NCBI GenBank assembly: GCA_040398805.1
Contig: JBBATK010000002.1
Location: forward strand, 186,001 to 250,000
From: JBBATK01 sp040398805
GTDB lineage: Bacteria; Bacteroidota; Ignavibacteria; Kapaibacteriales; NICIL-2
Direction of reading: 5' to 3'
DNA length: 64,000 nt
A program made the position numbers and the translations under genes. This document shows positions 55,401-64,000 of this stretch, in pieces. Numbering within the stretch: the first letter of the stretch is position 1; each line of letters begins with the position of its first letter. A model generated the notes under the pieces. It did no database searches, was not told the origin of the DNA, and saw only the letters and a program-made list of their open reading frames with translations.

Positions 55401-56505
55401 CGTGGCCATCAGCGTGGACAGTGATCACGTGACGCTGTATCGCAACGGTACGCCGTGGGTGTATCGGAATGCGAATGCGAACTTCTTCGCTCCGCAACTC
55501 GATGCCACGGCATGGGAGATCGGCGGCGGTCTGCCGGGTCAGGGTGGTAACTTCCGCGGTACCATCGACGAGTTACAGATCTTCGACCGCGCGCTGGACA
55601 GCACGCAGATACGCGAGCGCATGAACCTTATCAGCAATCCTCCCGGATATGTGGATACCACGAAAGCCCCCGTACCCGTGGCGTATTATCAGTTCAACGA
55701 ACCCGTGTTCACTCGCATCTACAACCGCACCGGTGCCGTTCATGCGGAGAATACCGGTGGCAGGCGCGTCGTGTCCACCTGTCCTGTCGGACCCGGTGTC
55801 AGCAGTATCACCAGCCGGAAGGAAGGCGTGTGGGAGAGTGCGGCGGGGATGACCATCGCGCAGAAAAGCGGTGCCGAACGGACCATTGTCGTCACGCGCA
55901 TTGATGCGCAGCCGAATGCCACGCCGGGTGCCACGTCGAGTCTGTCTCCCCATTACTGGATCGTCCGTTCGTACGGCGCGACGGGAGGGTTCGCTACGGA
56001 CTCGCTTCGCGTGCGCGGAACGGGCAGGATATCGGCTGCCGATGCCGCAGTGCCGCAATCGTTGAGACTGTATGCGCGAGGTGCGCAAGAGTACAAGAAC
56101 GTCTGGACGGAGCGCGCCGCCGCGCGGTCGGCAGACACGCTGCCGCAGGCATGCGTGTTCCCTGCGGATACGAACTTCGTGGGTCAGTTCATCCTTGGAA
56201 GCACCGGCTCGTCGCCGCTCGATGTGGAGGAAGACGACGACGAAGAGATGGAAAAACGCACCGCACTGCGCGTCGTGCCCGTGCCCGGTGCCGAGTATGT
56301 GACGGTGGTAAGCACGGAACCCTCAACGGGACTGATCAGCATCGTGGATGTCACGGGACGATTGGTCCTGCAGGAAGCGTCGAAAGGCAACGAGACCCGC
56401 ATGAACACATCGGCATTGCCGACCGGTCTGTATATCATCTCCCTGACGACGAACGCGGGCGTGCGCACCGCGCCAATGCTCATTCAGCGATCCGTTGAAC
56501 GCTGA
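52498..56505 (+). CDS. T9SS-secreted protein with BNR/sortilin-like propeller, PKD and LamG domains
   Basis: 1335 residues from ATG 52498 with signal peptide MTRLISALGLLFCLSFSATAQ. From about 110 to 760 there are many sortilin/BNR-like turns (STNKGQQWIQL, TSNGGATWTSV, STDAGGSWTRS, TTNAGTDWSAC, TMNGGATWVNL). A PKD-like domain follows (YDKPGTYSVSLTVTNDYG). A LamG-like jelly-roll domain comes next (FTASAWVKLDTI, EWTHVAISVDSDHVTLYRNG, FRGTIDELQIFDRALDSTQI). The C-terminus (LRVVPVPGAEYVTVV ... ALPTGLYIISLTTNAG) is a T9SS sorting domain. The likely role is binding to or acting on polysaccharide at the cell surface, which is an inference. Confidence 0.88.
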   Translation: MTRLISALGLLFCLSFSATAQFISPLSTPQPTADMPSWAHYLYARPLDVIRLDSAYDAFYRTHPYEKNDYTKHYRRLRRLSAPFVGADGVLRDITPDDVLRPQGKGTASLQSPSASVKWTPIGPMETYFTKSGTATQSLCPWQVNIYGFDIAPSNPNILYAVSETGGFFKSTNKGQQWIQLEPGVYSSSEAIAIHPTNPDVVYVGISGGLIKTSNGGATWTSVWKLSNLWIYDIEVVSNQPSVLLAATNQGFYRSTDAGGSWTRSMDRSCCDLETHPVNKSIVYTLRANAAGTRTELWKSTDGGVTFTQRSNGWLETSDSKGAGRMTVTPADPQRIYVVLLGDSSRPYILRSDNAGESWRVSARGKTDSLAMNNGQGYYDLGIAASHRDANVVIVGTTTCYRSTDGGTTFPFTVGGYSGAFPIHPDIQEIKCLGDECYIATDGGFNYSTDVFGTNCTARTVGLNGADFWGFDAGWNEDVLVGGRYHNGNTAWHENYGTKFLRMGGGEAATGYVHPMRSREAYFSDIGAYTIPPTFDQPVQSRPSGLWPNESYYAMEYSAMKWHPVYINEVWMGTKNAIMRSVNNGTSYATVFASPDTGAFIQHIEICRSNPDVIYVSQRSNVLYDGKIWKTTNAGTDWSACADLPSTTRAERRVMKIAASSRSSNTLFVALLNGSKTNKVFKTMNGGATWVNLTTDAIANQGITDIIVQYGTDDGVYIACYNGKVYYRNATMTDWVLHGDGLPYALFTRALKPFYRDNKLRTGSSLGIWEAPLYEHSKPEAQPCVDKRTSACIRDTFLFDDYSVLERANARRRWSFPGAAYVSDSAARNPRVIYDKPGTYSVSLTVTNDYGTSTKTLDNVISVTKSECDVEGIAGSALDLGATTDLATIPALPQLQTGRGFTASAWVKLDTIQYSFSQILSNWNSPVGFSLGFSFQGYRANTNLTFYWKNVPYQLTSPFNLPVDEWTHVAISVDSDHVTLYRNGTPWVYRNANANFFAPQLDATAWEIGGGLPGQGGNFRGTIDELQIFDRALDSTQIRERMNLISNPPGYVDTTKAPVPVAYYQFNEPVFTRIYNRTGAVHAENTGGRRVVSTCPVGPGVSSITSRKEGVWESAAGMTIAQKSGAERTIVVTRIDAQPNATPGATSSLSPHYWIVRSYGATGGFATDSLRVRGTGRISAADAAVPQSLRLYARGAQEYKNVWTERAAARSADTLPQACVFPADTNFVGQFILGSTGSSPLDVEEDDDEEMEKRTALRVVPVPGAEYVTVVSTEPSTGLISIVDVTGRLVLQEASKGNETRMNTSALPTGLYIISLTTNAGVRTAPMLIQRSVER

Positions 56506-56537
56506 CGGCGACGTCAATGAGCGTTGCGCGCGACCGT

Positions 56538-57335
56538 TCAGAGAAGTCCGCGCTGACTGAAACTCATGAAGGATTCTCCCGCGATGATGACGTGGTCGAG
56601 GACCTTGATGTCGATGATCTTTCCCACGGAGCAGAGTCGTTCCGTGACCCGATAGTCCTCGGGCGAGGGCTCGGTATTGCCCGAGGGATGATTGTGCAGA
56701 AGGATGACACTCGCTGCCGCCTCCGTGATGGCCGTGCGGAACACTTCCCGCGGATGCACCGTTGCAGAGTTCAACGACCCCTCGGTGACGACGGCTTCGC
56801 GAAACACCTGATTGGCGGCGTTCAAGAGCAATACCCGGAAGGTTTCGCGGACCGCACCGCGAAGGAGCGGAATGTAGTACGTGGCCAGGTCGTCGGGCGA
56901 CCGTATCACCGTGCGCGAGAGGAACGGAGCCGCGTGCAGGCGCCGACTGCATTCCAATGCCGCGATCAGCCGCATGGCCTTCCTTCCTGCAATCCCATGC
57001 ACCGCCGTCAGCTCGCTGATATCCCGCGAGAGAAGCCGGTGAAGGTCCCCGCATGTGCGTAAGAGCTCCCGGGCCACCTCCAGGGCCGACTGCGTTCGCG
57101 TCCCGCTTCCGATGAGTATGGAAAGCAGTTCGGCATCCGAGAGCGTCTGCACGCCGTGACGTCGCAGGCGGTACCCGGGAAGCTCGTCGTTCGACCATGC
57201 CTCCGCCTCCTGCCGTGCTTGTGGAGGCGGTGCTTTGTCGGCGGCGCACCGCGCACGGCGTTCCACCGGATACATGAATCCTGAAGGTTGATGGTTCGGT
57301 GTGGATCGACCTGAGATGGGAGTACTCTCGGACAT
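56538..57335 (-). CDS. radC: DNA repair protein RadC-like, JAMM/MPN domain
   Basis: 265 residues from ATG 57335. The N-terminal HhH region has LPGYRLRRHGVQTLSDAELL and AVHGIAGRKAMRL. The JAMM motif is LLHNHPSGNTEPSPED, the metal-binding HxHxPSG with a later Asp. The C-terminal VLDHVIIAGESFMSFSQRGLL is standard. Despite the name, the role of RadC in repair is not proven. It converges on the large T9SS gene. Confidence 0.94.
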   Translation of the reverse strand: MSESTPISGRSTPNHQPSGFMYPVERRARCAADKAPPPQARQEAEAWSNDELPGYRLRRHGVQTLSDAELLSILIGSGTRTQSALEVARELLRTCGDLHRLLSRDISELTAVHGIAGRKAMRLIAALECSRRLHAAPFLSRTVIRSPDDLATYYIPLLRGAVRETFRVLLLNAANQVFREAVVTEGSLNSATVHPREVFRTAITEAAASVILLHNHPSGNTEPSPEDYRVTERLCSVGKIIDIKVLDHVIIAGESFMSFSQRGLL

Positions 57336-57655
57336 GGGCTGCACTCATGGTGGTGAAACAGGCGTGCGACACCTGCGATCATGAGAGCGGAACGATCGCG
57401 ATGGTACGTGGCGGCGGGATTGGCGGCGAGCGGCAAACATCCGCGTTCGCGCGCACATGCACGAGAAAAAAACGGACTGCTGAGGAAAATCGCCAACGGC
57501 GGAAACGGACCTTATCCGCATGGTGTGGGAAACTTCACTCGCCGGTCAGACTGGACATGATGCGGGGAGCGACGTGCGAGCGACAGTGCCGGATACACAA
57601 AGACCGGACGTCAACAACGTGAGGTCCGGTCTTCGATCGTGGCTTTTCCGCCGCT
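57336..57655. other. Intergenic region upstream of radC and downstream of the DinB-family gene
   Basis: About 320 bases. It holds the hairpin at 57600-57633 and nothing else that could be supported. A plus-strand open frame here (57299-57622) lacks domain features and a ribosome site. Confidence 0.5.
57600..57633 (-). terminator. Hairpin downstream of the DinB-family gene
   Basis: AAGACCGGAC (57600-57609) pairs fully with GTCCGGTCTT (57624-57633), with a 14-base loop. On the minus strand it is followed by a short T-rich stretch. It fits a terminator for the minus-strand gene ending at 57656. Confidence 0.6.
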
Positions 57656-58177
57656 TCAGTGCGGCTCGGCGATGGCGAGCTTGATATGCTCGATATGATG
57701 CTGGGCATGCCATGCATACATCGCGAGGGTGAAGTGCAACGACATGACACGCTGGTTGGCAGGATGCACGAAGCCGCGATCCCATTGTTCACGGGAGAGG
57801 GATTGGAGCAGCACCGACCACCGCGCATGAACCCCCTCCAGGATCTTGAGGGAATCCTCGACGCCGGTCATGCCATCGGCCTGGACCGCGAAGGCTTTTT
57901 CCGGGACGGCCATGACGACAGGGTTTTCTTCCGCGAGGGCGAGCTTACACCGAAGGAAGGCGTTCATGTGCATGTCGGCCAGGTGATGGACGATGGTCTG
58001 GATGCTCCATCCGTCCGGACGGTAGCTCTTCGCCATCTGTTCCGGCGACAGCTTGCTTACCAAGGAACGGATGATCATCGGTGCGTGACGTATGGTTTCC
58101 AGCCATGAGGACACGGCGACTTCGTCGAATTCGGTCGGACGGGTGAATTTGCCTATCGGATAGGAAAGATGCTCCAT
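57656..58177 (-). CDS. DinB/YfiT-like metal-dependent protein
   Basis: 173 residues. Four-helix DinB-type layout: the first His-bearing helix IQTIVHHLADMHMNAF, and the last WHAQHHIEHI, giving the triad of His that binds a divalent metal in YfiT/BstA-like thiol transferases. It begins MEHLSYPIGKF, as in YfiT-like proteins (LxYPIGxF). It may use a bacillithiol-like or other thiol as substrate. It stands alone between the C25-like gene and radC. TACATTGC on the minus strand at 58215-58222 may be a weak promoter box. Confidence 0.85.
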   Translation of the reverse strand: MEHLSYPIGKFTRPTEFDEVAVSSWLETIRHAPMIIRSLVSKLSPEQMAKSYRPDGWSIQTIVHHLADMHMNAFLRCKLALAEENPVVMAVPEKAFAVQADGMTGVEDSLKILEGVHARWSVLLQSLSREQWDRGFVHPANQRVMSLHFTLAMYAWHAQHHIEHIKLAIAEPH

Positions 58178-58285
58178 GAGGATTGTCTGTAGAGTGCGTG
58201 ATTAATAATGAAAAGCAATGTACACACATGCGACGTCACGACCGCTGCGTGCACAAAAAAACCGATACGAGGCGAACGGACCCTA

Positions 58286-60373
58286 TCAGGGTACTACCTG
58301 CACCGTCGTGGCCGTCGTGGCGCTGCCGGCGGTGATGCGCAGGACATACACGCCCGTGGGAACGCGATGGTGTGACGCATCGCGAAGATCCCAGAGGACA
58401 TCATGGTCCGTCGCCGATGCCGAGGTGAACGATCGAACGAGCTCACCGCTCATGGTATAGATGTCGAACTGCGCTTCTCTCGGCGCCGCAAGGGAAACAT
58501 GCAGGGTCATGGATCGTTGTGCGGGATTCGGCGAGCACATGAGCAGCGGTGCGTCGGAGGCGGCGACGTCTGACACGGCGATGACCTTTTCCGCAGGAGC
58601 ACTGAGTTCGTAGAATGTCCCTGATGCCGACGAGAGGAGTCCGACGGCACGGACCGCGTACCGCACATTGGCATCCACGAGGCGTTCATCAAGGTACGTG
58701 GTCTCGGGCCACACCGCATCGCCGTTCAGGGTTTGCCATGCGCCGGAGCCCTCTTGACGGTAGATGTAATAGCCCGCGATGCCGCCACCTGTGGGAGCGG
58801 ACCACGAGAGCTTGACACCTTTCTTCGGTGTTGCCACCTGCTCCGCTTGCAACGAGGTGACGGCGGGTATTGTTCCGTAGCGCATGCGCAGGGTGGGATC
58901 GCCCATGAGCGCGATGTGCACGGCGTTGGGATAGACGCCCGCGATGTAGGTGTTCGTGTTGTTGATGGTGTTCAGATACGAGTCGCCGACGGATTCGCCC
59001 AAACCCATGGTGTGGAAATACCAGAAGGGACGTCCGGCCCAGCAATTGGTGAGGGCGCCGGGGTCCACCGCGAGCGGTGCGCGCAAAAGATTGTTGGCTT
59101 TGTCCCAGTCGCCGAAGTAGGAACCGAACAGCATACTGAACACCGTCTGCAGTTTCTGCTTCGCAAAACCCGCGGAGTTGCCGACGCCGCCGCAGCTTTG
59201 GAAATCGCTTCCGCCGCCGCCACAGCCGTAGGACCATAGATAGGATGCGGTGTCCAGGGTTGTAAGGTAATCCGTTTCCTTGATGTTCTTGGCGCCGAGC
59301 AAAGGAGCGTAGTTCATCCATGCAGAGCGCGCGAACCCTTCGCCGTACGAGCCGAAATTGTCGTCGATGAGACCACGAGAAACGACGCTCATGCCGCCGC
59401 TGCGATAGAGAAGGTCACGATTGAGGTATTTCCGAAGAAGAGTGATCTCGGACTGCAAGGAATCCACTTTCTTCACACCTCCGACGAGCACGCTGTCCTT
59501 ATAGAACAAGCCCATGTTGTGAAGGTCCACGCGACCCAGACGAAGTTCCGCCAGGCTCGGAAGGAAGAGATTGTCGTAGCGTCCGTCGTTCGGGAGATTC
59601 TTGTTATCGGGATAGACGCCGTTCGTGTTCGTCACATCATCCGTCCACATCACCTCGTCCACCAGACAGGAGTAGTAGGCATCTGCCGCCCACGCACCAC
59701 TGTGCTCGGGGTGTGCGTCGGGACCCAGCTGCACGCGACCGTTGGCCACCATTCCGGAATAGGGCACGGGAACGCGGCCGATAAGGAACACCGTTCCCGG
59801 CAATCCCTCACAGCTTTCGTTCCACGTACGGATGATACTCTTCGTGGCCTTCACGGCTGCAGGATCGAACTTCGGGGCACGCGGCGCGCTGAGGACGGTG
59901 ACGATCCATCCTTCGTTCGTCATGGCCTCGCGCAAACGTGCAATCTCCGGTGCGAGAGCGGTGAACATGAGGGAGTCCGCGAGCAGCAGGCAATGGCCGC
60001 GGACGGGACCGATGGGCACCCGCACACCGGCGGACGCATAGCCGTAGGCGAAGAGAGAATCCTTCACGATGGTCTTCCTGACCACGTACTCGTAGGACAC
60101 ACCCGATTCCGCTTCGGTATCGATCCACTCGGATGAGGAGCCGGGAATCGTGGCGACGAGATCGAATGAAGGGTATTCGCGGTTTTTCCGTCCGATCAGA
60201 TATTCCTCTGCCTTCGCATCCGCGGGCCAGCGCAAGGTCACCGTTGGCGTGGCGCCGTCCTGCACCACTGTTTCCAAAAGCACAGAAACAGTTTTAGGCG
60301 ATTGCGCGCTGAGCGGCACGGAAACGACGGTCGTTGCGACCAGCAGACCGACAAGGAGGAGAAAGGTCTTCAT
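58286..60373 (-). CDS. T9SS-secreted protein with C25-like domain and FN3 domains
   Basis: 695 residues from ATG 60373 with signal peptide MKTFLLLVGLLVATTVVSVP. An FN3-like domain (about 35-115) is followed by a region (about 125-520) that looks like the gingipain/C25 fold: LADSLMFTALAPEIARLREA, FLIGRVPVPYSG, LAELRLGRVDLHN, and LMGDPTLRM at the end. The usual His-Gly and Cys catalytic dyad is not evident: the equivalent region reads YLWSYGCGGGG. A second FN3-like domain (about 530-610) and a T9SS sorting domain (CSPNPAQRSMTLHVSL ... VPTGVYVLRITAG) end the protein. It is possibly a pseudo-peptidase. Confidence 0.72.
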   Translation of the reverse strand: MKTFLLLVGLLVATTVVSVPLSAQSPKTVSVLLETVVQDGATPTVTLRWPADAKAEEYLIGRKNREYPSFDLVATIPGSSSEWIDTEAESGVSYEYVVRKTIVKDSLFAYGYASAGVRVPIGPVRGHCLLLADSLMFTALAPEIARLREAMTNEGWIVTVLSAPRAPKFDPAAVKATKSIIRTWNESCEGLPGTVFLIGRVPVPYSGMVANGRVQLGPDAHPEHSGAWAADAYYSCLVDEVMWTDDVTNTNGVYPDNKNLPNDGRYDNLFLPSLAELRLGRVDLHNMGLFYKDSVLVGGVKKVDSLQSEITLLRKYLNRDLLYRSGGMSVVSRGLIDDNFGSYGEGFARSAWMNYAPLLGAKNIKETDYLTTLDTASYLWSYGCGGGGSDFQSCGGVGNSAGFAKQKLQTVFSMLFGSYFGDWDKANNLLRAPLAVDPGALTNCWAGRPFWYFHTMGLGESVGDSYLNTINNTNTYIAGVYPNAVHIALMGDPTLRMRYGTIPAVTSLQAEQVATPKKGVKLSWSAPTGGGIAGYYIYRQEGSGAWQTLNGDAVWPETTYLDERLVDANVRYAVRAVGLLSSASGTFYELSAPAEKVIAVSDVAASDAPLLMCSPNPAQRSMTLHVSLAAPREAQFDIYTMSGELVRSFTSASATDHDVLWDLRDASHHRVPTGVYVLRITAGSATTATTVQVVP

Positions 60374-60504
60374 AGGCGTAGGGTATGGATGAAAGACAAG
60401 TATGGAGATTCGATGATGATCGTGGTCGTCCGGTCGAGCCGCGAGGCGACGTCCGGCGCGTCCGCAAAATCCGTCTGAAAGAGCGCACGAAGCAAATCCG
60501 GAAC

Positions 60505-63500
60505 TCAGGGCACGGTGGCACCGACGCGCACTTCCCATTGTTTCTGTTGACGGGAAATGGTCGACCCCGGGTTCGTCGCGCGCATGAACTGCGTCACCCA
60601 GTTCGCACCGATGAATTCGCCCAGCGCCCAATCGAGAGTGACGGTGGGATCGGCCACGGTACCGCCAAGGGTGACATTCGCGCCATAGAGTCCGGCGGTT
60701 ATCTGGATACGCGCCTGCGAGAAATCCGTCCCGCCACCGGAGAAGTCCACATTCACATTCTTGATCACGCCTCCTTGCAATACCCTGTTCAGCAACACAC
60801 CGAGTGTGGATGCGCCGAGCTTGGTGCCGACGGCACCGGTAGCGGAGCTTGCCGAACCGCTCAATTCCACTTGCGTATATCCGAACAGCAGCAGCAATAC
60901 CGCATTGGTCGTGATCTCCGTTTCGCCCACCGTTCCCGGATGGTCGTTCCCGTCGATCTCATAGTCCATCTTCAGCACGGGCTTCTTCTTCGTACCCGTG
61001 ATGTTCAGATACACTTTGTAATTCGACTTCTTGTCGTTCACCACGCGCTCGTTGTTAAGCATGGCCCGAAGGTCCAACTGAGGATTGTCGATAGGACCGT
61101 TGATGTTCATCTTTCCCGAGGCGCGGAAGGTTTCGTAGAACTTATACGTCGATGAGTTATCGACGATGAGGTCGGAGCGCAACGAGGTGGAATCGCTCCC
61201 CAGGCGGATGAAGCGCATGGGGTCCTTGGGATTTTCCTGACGCACCACGGCAAGCAGCTGGTCGTTGAAACCGAAGTCCATCTGTACCGACATGTTCCTG
61301 GCGATCTTCACGTCCACTTCCGTGCGAAGGATGTCGGTGAAGCTCTTCCCGAGTTTCACGGATCCCGTGCGCGCAGAGGGTTCCTCGGGAGGCAGGTCGC
61401 CGATGGCGCTATCGCTTCGGACGATCCTGCGTTCGAGTTCGGTCCACACGTACTTGTTCCCTACGCGCTGATACTCGAACGTGGATGCGCGCGAGGCCTT
61501 GTTGATGGTGGGAGGGAACTTCACATCGGCATCCTCGATCATGACGAAGCCGTTAAGCAACGGTTGTTCGGGAGTACCGTGGAAATGCAATTGGCGTAGC
61601 GTCTTCTCGGCGTCGTTGTCCTGTGTGGATATCAACGTGCGTCCGTACATGAAGTCGCTCGTCGCGGCCGTGGCTTCGCTCATCACTTGGAACTTGTCGC
61701 GTCGTGTTATCTCCGCATAGATGTCAAGGTCGCGGATGCTGAAGCCCCGGATGCGCATGGCACCCAGGACCAATGCCATGCCTCCGCGCAGGTCGGTCTC
61801 TTCGTTGTAGATACGCAGCGAGTCCAGGCGCACGGTCGTGTTCATCAGACTCAGCTTGCCGTCGCTCTTGTACCTCATGTTCGTGGCAGGCACGGTGAAG
61901 GTGGCGTGATCGTATTCCACCGATCCGGTATAATCCACCGCATCGGGAGTCGTTCCGCCTATATGCATCGACGCTTTGCCGTGTCCGTCCAGGTTGGCGA
62001 TGCCCGGCACGAAGGGCGAGACGGCGGCCAGCGACATGTCGTTCGCCTGGATGCTGATGTCCACGCGCTCATTATCGCGAAGCGACGCGCCCGCGGGCTG
62101 GACGGAGAGATCGAGCGGGAACGCCTTGATGCGGATGGCCATGACGGGCGTGGTATCCTGAGCACTCTTGCGCACGCGCGAGTCGGCGGTGACATTCATG
62201 CCATCGTACGCGGCGCGTAGCTCCTGGACACCGATGGCGACATTGTTATAGCGCAGTTCCGAGAGGGCACCGTCGATGGCGAAATGCGGCTTGGTATACA
62301 CCCCGTCGATCATGATACCGAGCGAATCGACACGGCCCTTGAGCATCTGGAGGGCATCGACGGTGTAGAGCTCGGGAATGCGTTTGACGGTTTCGATATC
62401 GAAACGGCGGAAGTCCACATGCAGGGAATCGAAGCGTGTGGCATTGAAGCGGCCGTTCACCGAGATCCTGTCGCGGGCGTTGAGCAGCTGGACGTCGAGG
62501 GATTCGATATCGACGCCGCGCGGACCCATGGTGATGGTGGCGGGATGCAGTGAGGAGACGGACAGAGTCTTGGTCCACCCCGCGTGCAGGGTGTCGAGAT
62601 GGACGATGAAGGCGCGCGTCACGGCTTTCATCGAGCCGGCGGCGAGCAGGGGGATGTGATTCTCCATGCGTGTCGATACGCGGAAGCGGGCGTCGTCGCG
62701 GACGATATCGATGTCGGCGGAGGGACGCACGAAGCGCGTCCTGTTCACACGAAGAACGGAATCGCAACGCAAGGCCAGACGCGCCACATCGAGTTTGGGA
62801 TCCGTTGTCATGTCCGTCGCTCGCACATGCAGCGAGATATTCATGGGTTGACTGAACACTTCGTCCCTGTCCACATCCATGTTCAATCGTTGGACCAACG
62901 CGGTGTCCACGTCGAAGGTGTACTCTGCGGGATGTCCGGCCAGGCGACCGCGTATATCACCGCTGGCATCCAGTCTCATGCCCTTGATGAATGGCGCAAG
63001 CACCGCCGTGCCGCGCACATTCACGGCGAAGCGGCAGTCGAGGGTGTCGTTTGGTAAGGTGTACGGTGCCAGGCGCAAGGAGGAAGCGGTATCGCTTTGC
63101 ACGGTGGCATACCGGGAGCGGACGTAGGTGTCCATCATGCCCAAATGCGTGAGGAAGACGGACCACGCACCGGCAAGGCGGAAACGTCCATCCACATCGG
63201 CGCGGAGGAAATCCGACTGCACCGCGACATGGCGGTGCTGCGCGTCCCGGCGCTCGATCTCGGCGCGCAGATCGAAAGGAAACAATGCACCGTCGGTAAG
63301 GAGGAATTCCGAGACATCCGCTTGGACGACACCGGACAGACTGTCAGGATGGAATCCGCGGAACCGTGTCGTAGCGGCGATGCTGAGCGAGACGGGCATC
63401 TGCTTGTCGTGAAGAAGATCCGCCAATGGCAAGTGGAACGTGTTGAGTACGATGTCAGACACCGGCATGTCGCCATCCGTGAAGTCGATGACCGCGTGCG

Positions 63501-64000
63501 ACCGCAGTCCTTTCACGAGACCGTCGTAGGCGAAGGCGGCACTATCAGCTGCGCTCAACGGGAATCCCACATCGAGCGTGTCGACGACGAGTTTTTTGTC
63601 TGCCACCGACGCCATGCAGCGGACGCTGCTGAGATCGTGCCAGCCCAGCGACGAAGCGCCGAGGTCGATATCGATCAGCGCGACCGCATCGTCGATGGAT
63701 GTGCCCGCTCCGCGAACGTCCACCCTGCCGTTGAGGCGGCTTGACGACTCGTACTCATGCGTGAACGCATAGGTATCGAATTGCGTGAGGTTCACCGCCG
63801 CGGCATACCGGAGTTGCTTAGCGAAGTTCAGGGCGATGGTGCCCTTCACCTTGCCGAATCCGCCGGTGATATCGATATCGGTGCCCAGGGAATCCTTCGT
63901 TCCGTAGATGTGGGACGCACCGAACACGATGTGGTCGGCAATGGTGGTCGCAGGAAGTTTGAGTGTCGGCAGGACCGTCGCGATGTCCGAGTAACGAAGG
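60505..64000 (-). CDS. TamB-like (DUF490) translocation/assembly protein, 5' end off window
   Basis: The frame is open from the stop at 60505 to the end of the window, at least 1164 residues; the internal GTG at 63927 is not the true start. The sequence is dominated by long beta-helical repeats of hydrophobic-alternating type. The C-terminus has the DUF490/TamB signature: VLLLLFGYTQVELSG, a Gly-rich stretch (KLGASTLGVLLNRVLQGG) and ITAGLYGANVTLGGTVADPT. TamB spans the periplasm and brings phospholipids or proteins to the outer membrane, often with TamA or BamA. No partner gene is in the window. Confidence 0.88.
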   Translation of the reverse strand, partial: LRYSDIATVLPTLKLPATTIADHIVFGASHIYGTKDSLGTDIDITGGFGKVKGTIALNFAKQLRYAAAVNLTQFDTYAFTHEYESSSRLNGRVDVRGAGTSIDDAVALIDIDLGASSLGWHDLSSVRCMASVADKKLVVDTLDVGFPLSAADSAAFAYDGLVKGLRSHAVIDFTDGDMPVSDIVLNTFHLPLADLLHDKQMPVSLSIAATTRFRGFHPDSLSGVVQADVSEFLLTDGALFPFDLRAEIERRDAQHRHVAVQSDFLRADVDGRFRLAGAWSVFLTHLGMMDTYVRSRYATVQSDTASSLRLAPYTLPNDTLDCRFAVNVRGTAVLAPFIKGMRLDASGDIRGRLAGHPAEYTFDVDTALVQRLNMDVDRDEVFSQPMNISLHVRATDMTTDPKLDVARLALRCDSVLRVNRTRFVRPSADIDIVRDDARFRVSTRMENHIPLLAAGSMKAVTRAFIVHLDTLHAGWTKTLSVSSLHPATITMGPRGVDIESLDVQLLNARDRISVNGRFNATRFDSLHVDFRRFDIETVKRIPELYTVDALQMLKGRVDSLGIMIDGVYTKPHFAIDGALSELRYNNVAIGVQELRAAYDGMNVTADSRVRKSAQDTTPVMAIRIKAFPLDLSVQPAGASLRDNERVDISIQANDMSLAAVSPFVPGIANLDGHGKASMHIGGTTPDAVDYTGSVEYDHATFTVPATNMRYKSDGKLSLMNTTVRLDSLRIYNEETDLRGGMALVLGAMRIRGFSIRDLDIYAEITRRDKFQVMSEATAATSDFMYGRTLISTQDNDAEKTLRQLHFHGTPEQPLLNGFVMIEDADVKFPPTINKASRASTFEYQRVGNKYVWTELERRIVRSDSAIGDLPPEEPSARTGSVKLGKSFTDILRTEVDVKIARNMSVQMDFGFNDQLLAVVRQENPKDPMRFIRLGSDSTSLRSDLIVDNSSTYKFYETFRASGKMNINGPIDNPQLDLRAMLNNERVVNDKKSNYKVYLNITGTKKKPVLKMDYEIDGNDHPGTVGETEITTNAVLLLLFGYTQVELSGSASSATGAVGTKLGASTLGVLLNRVLQGGVIKNVNVDFSGGGTDFSQARIQITAGLYGANVTLGGTVADPTVTLDWALGEFIGANWVTQFMRATNPGSTISRQQKQWEVRVGATVP

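Noticed and set aside
57299..57622. Plus-strand frame of 107 codons upstream of radC
   Set aside because: It overlaps the 5' end of radC on the other strand and the terminator hairpin, and has no ribosome site or domain.

Overview
This 64 kb window is dense, bacterial and GC-rich, with no mobile elements, CRISPR arrays or rRNA. It looks like a member of the Bacteroidota/Chlorobi side of the FCB group, possibly an Ignavibacteria/Kapabacteria-type lineage. The evidence is threefold: at least five proteins pair a signal peptide with a C-terminal sorting domain of the type IX secretion system (T9SS); several genes have a Bacteroidetes-like TAnnTTTG -7 box just upstream; and flagellar export genes (fliH, fliI) coexist with these traits. 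The lineage is an inference, not a measurement.

Layout. 1-4154 (-): 3'-truncated secreted protein with kelch-like repeats, a PKD-like domain and nine CxxC-bearing modules. 4353-8527: GT-C-like membrane protein, then two convergent Tat-type proteins (metallo-beta-lactamase fold; class V aminotransferase). 8594-15216 (-): ABC-F ATPase, large FeS/FAD oxidoreductase, fliI and fliH. 15419-21409 (+): rpmH-rnpA-yidD-yidC, a four-helix membrane protein and a STAND-type ATPase. 21420-24009 (-): ECF sigma factor, an anti-sigma-like protein fused to a beta-barrel, and a lipoprotein. 24407-27325 (+): T9SS cargo with ASH domains, separated from a convergent aspartate aminotransferase by a strong hairpin terminator. 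28818-33237: M1 peptidase with T9SS tail, small membrane protein, thioredoxin-like lipoprotein, EVE-domain protein, DUF481 barrel. 33274-37968 (-): pyrD-ftsL-ftsI, then DUF4234 and DUF2752 proteins. 38066-43716 (-): GT39-like protein, di-heme peroxidase, PhoX phosphatase with T9SS tail. 43967-50756 (+): plsY, aldehyde dehydrogenase, dnaX, and an orphan HsdM-like protein that appears to have lost its catalytic NPPF motif. 50775-52275 (-): gmk and yicC. 52498-56505 (+): 1335-residue T9SS cargo with BNR-like repeats, PKD and LamG domains. 56538-64000 (-): radC, a DinB-family protein, a C25-like T9SS cargo, and a 5'-truncated TamB-like protein.

How it fits together. Most of the window is housekeeping: division (ftsL/ftsI), replication (dnaX), membrane-protein insertion (yidC/yidD), lipid synthesis (plsY), nucleotide metabolism (gmk, pyrD). 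These are interleaved with envelope and secreted proteins. The most unusual loci are the HsdM-like pseudoenzyme without HsdR or HsdS, the sigma/anti-sigma-barrel/lipoprotein operon, and the repetitive CxxC protein.
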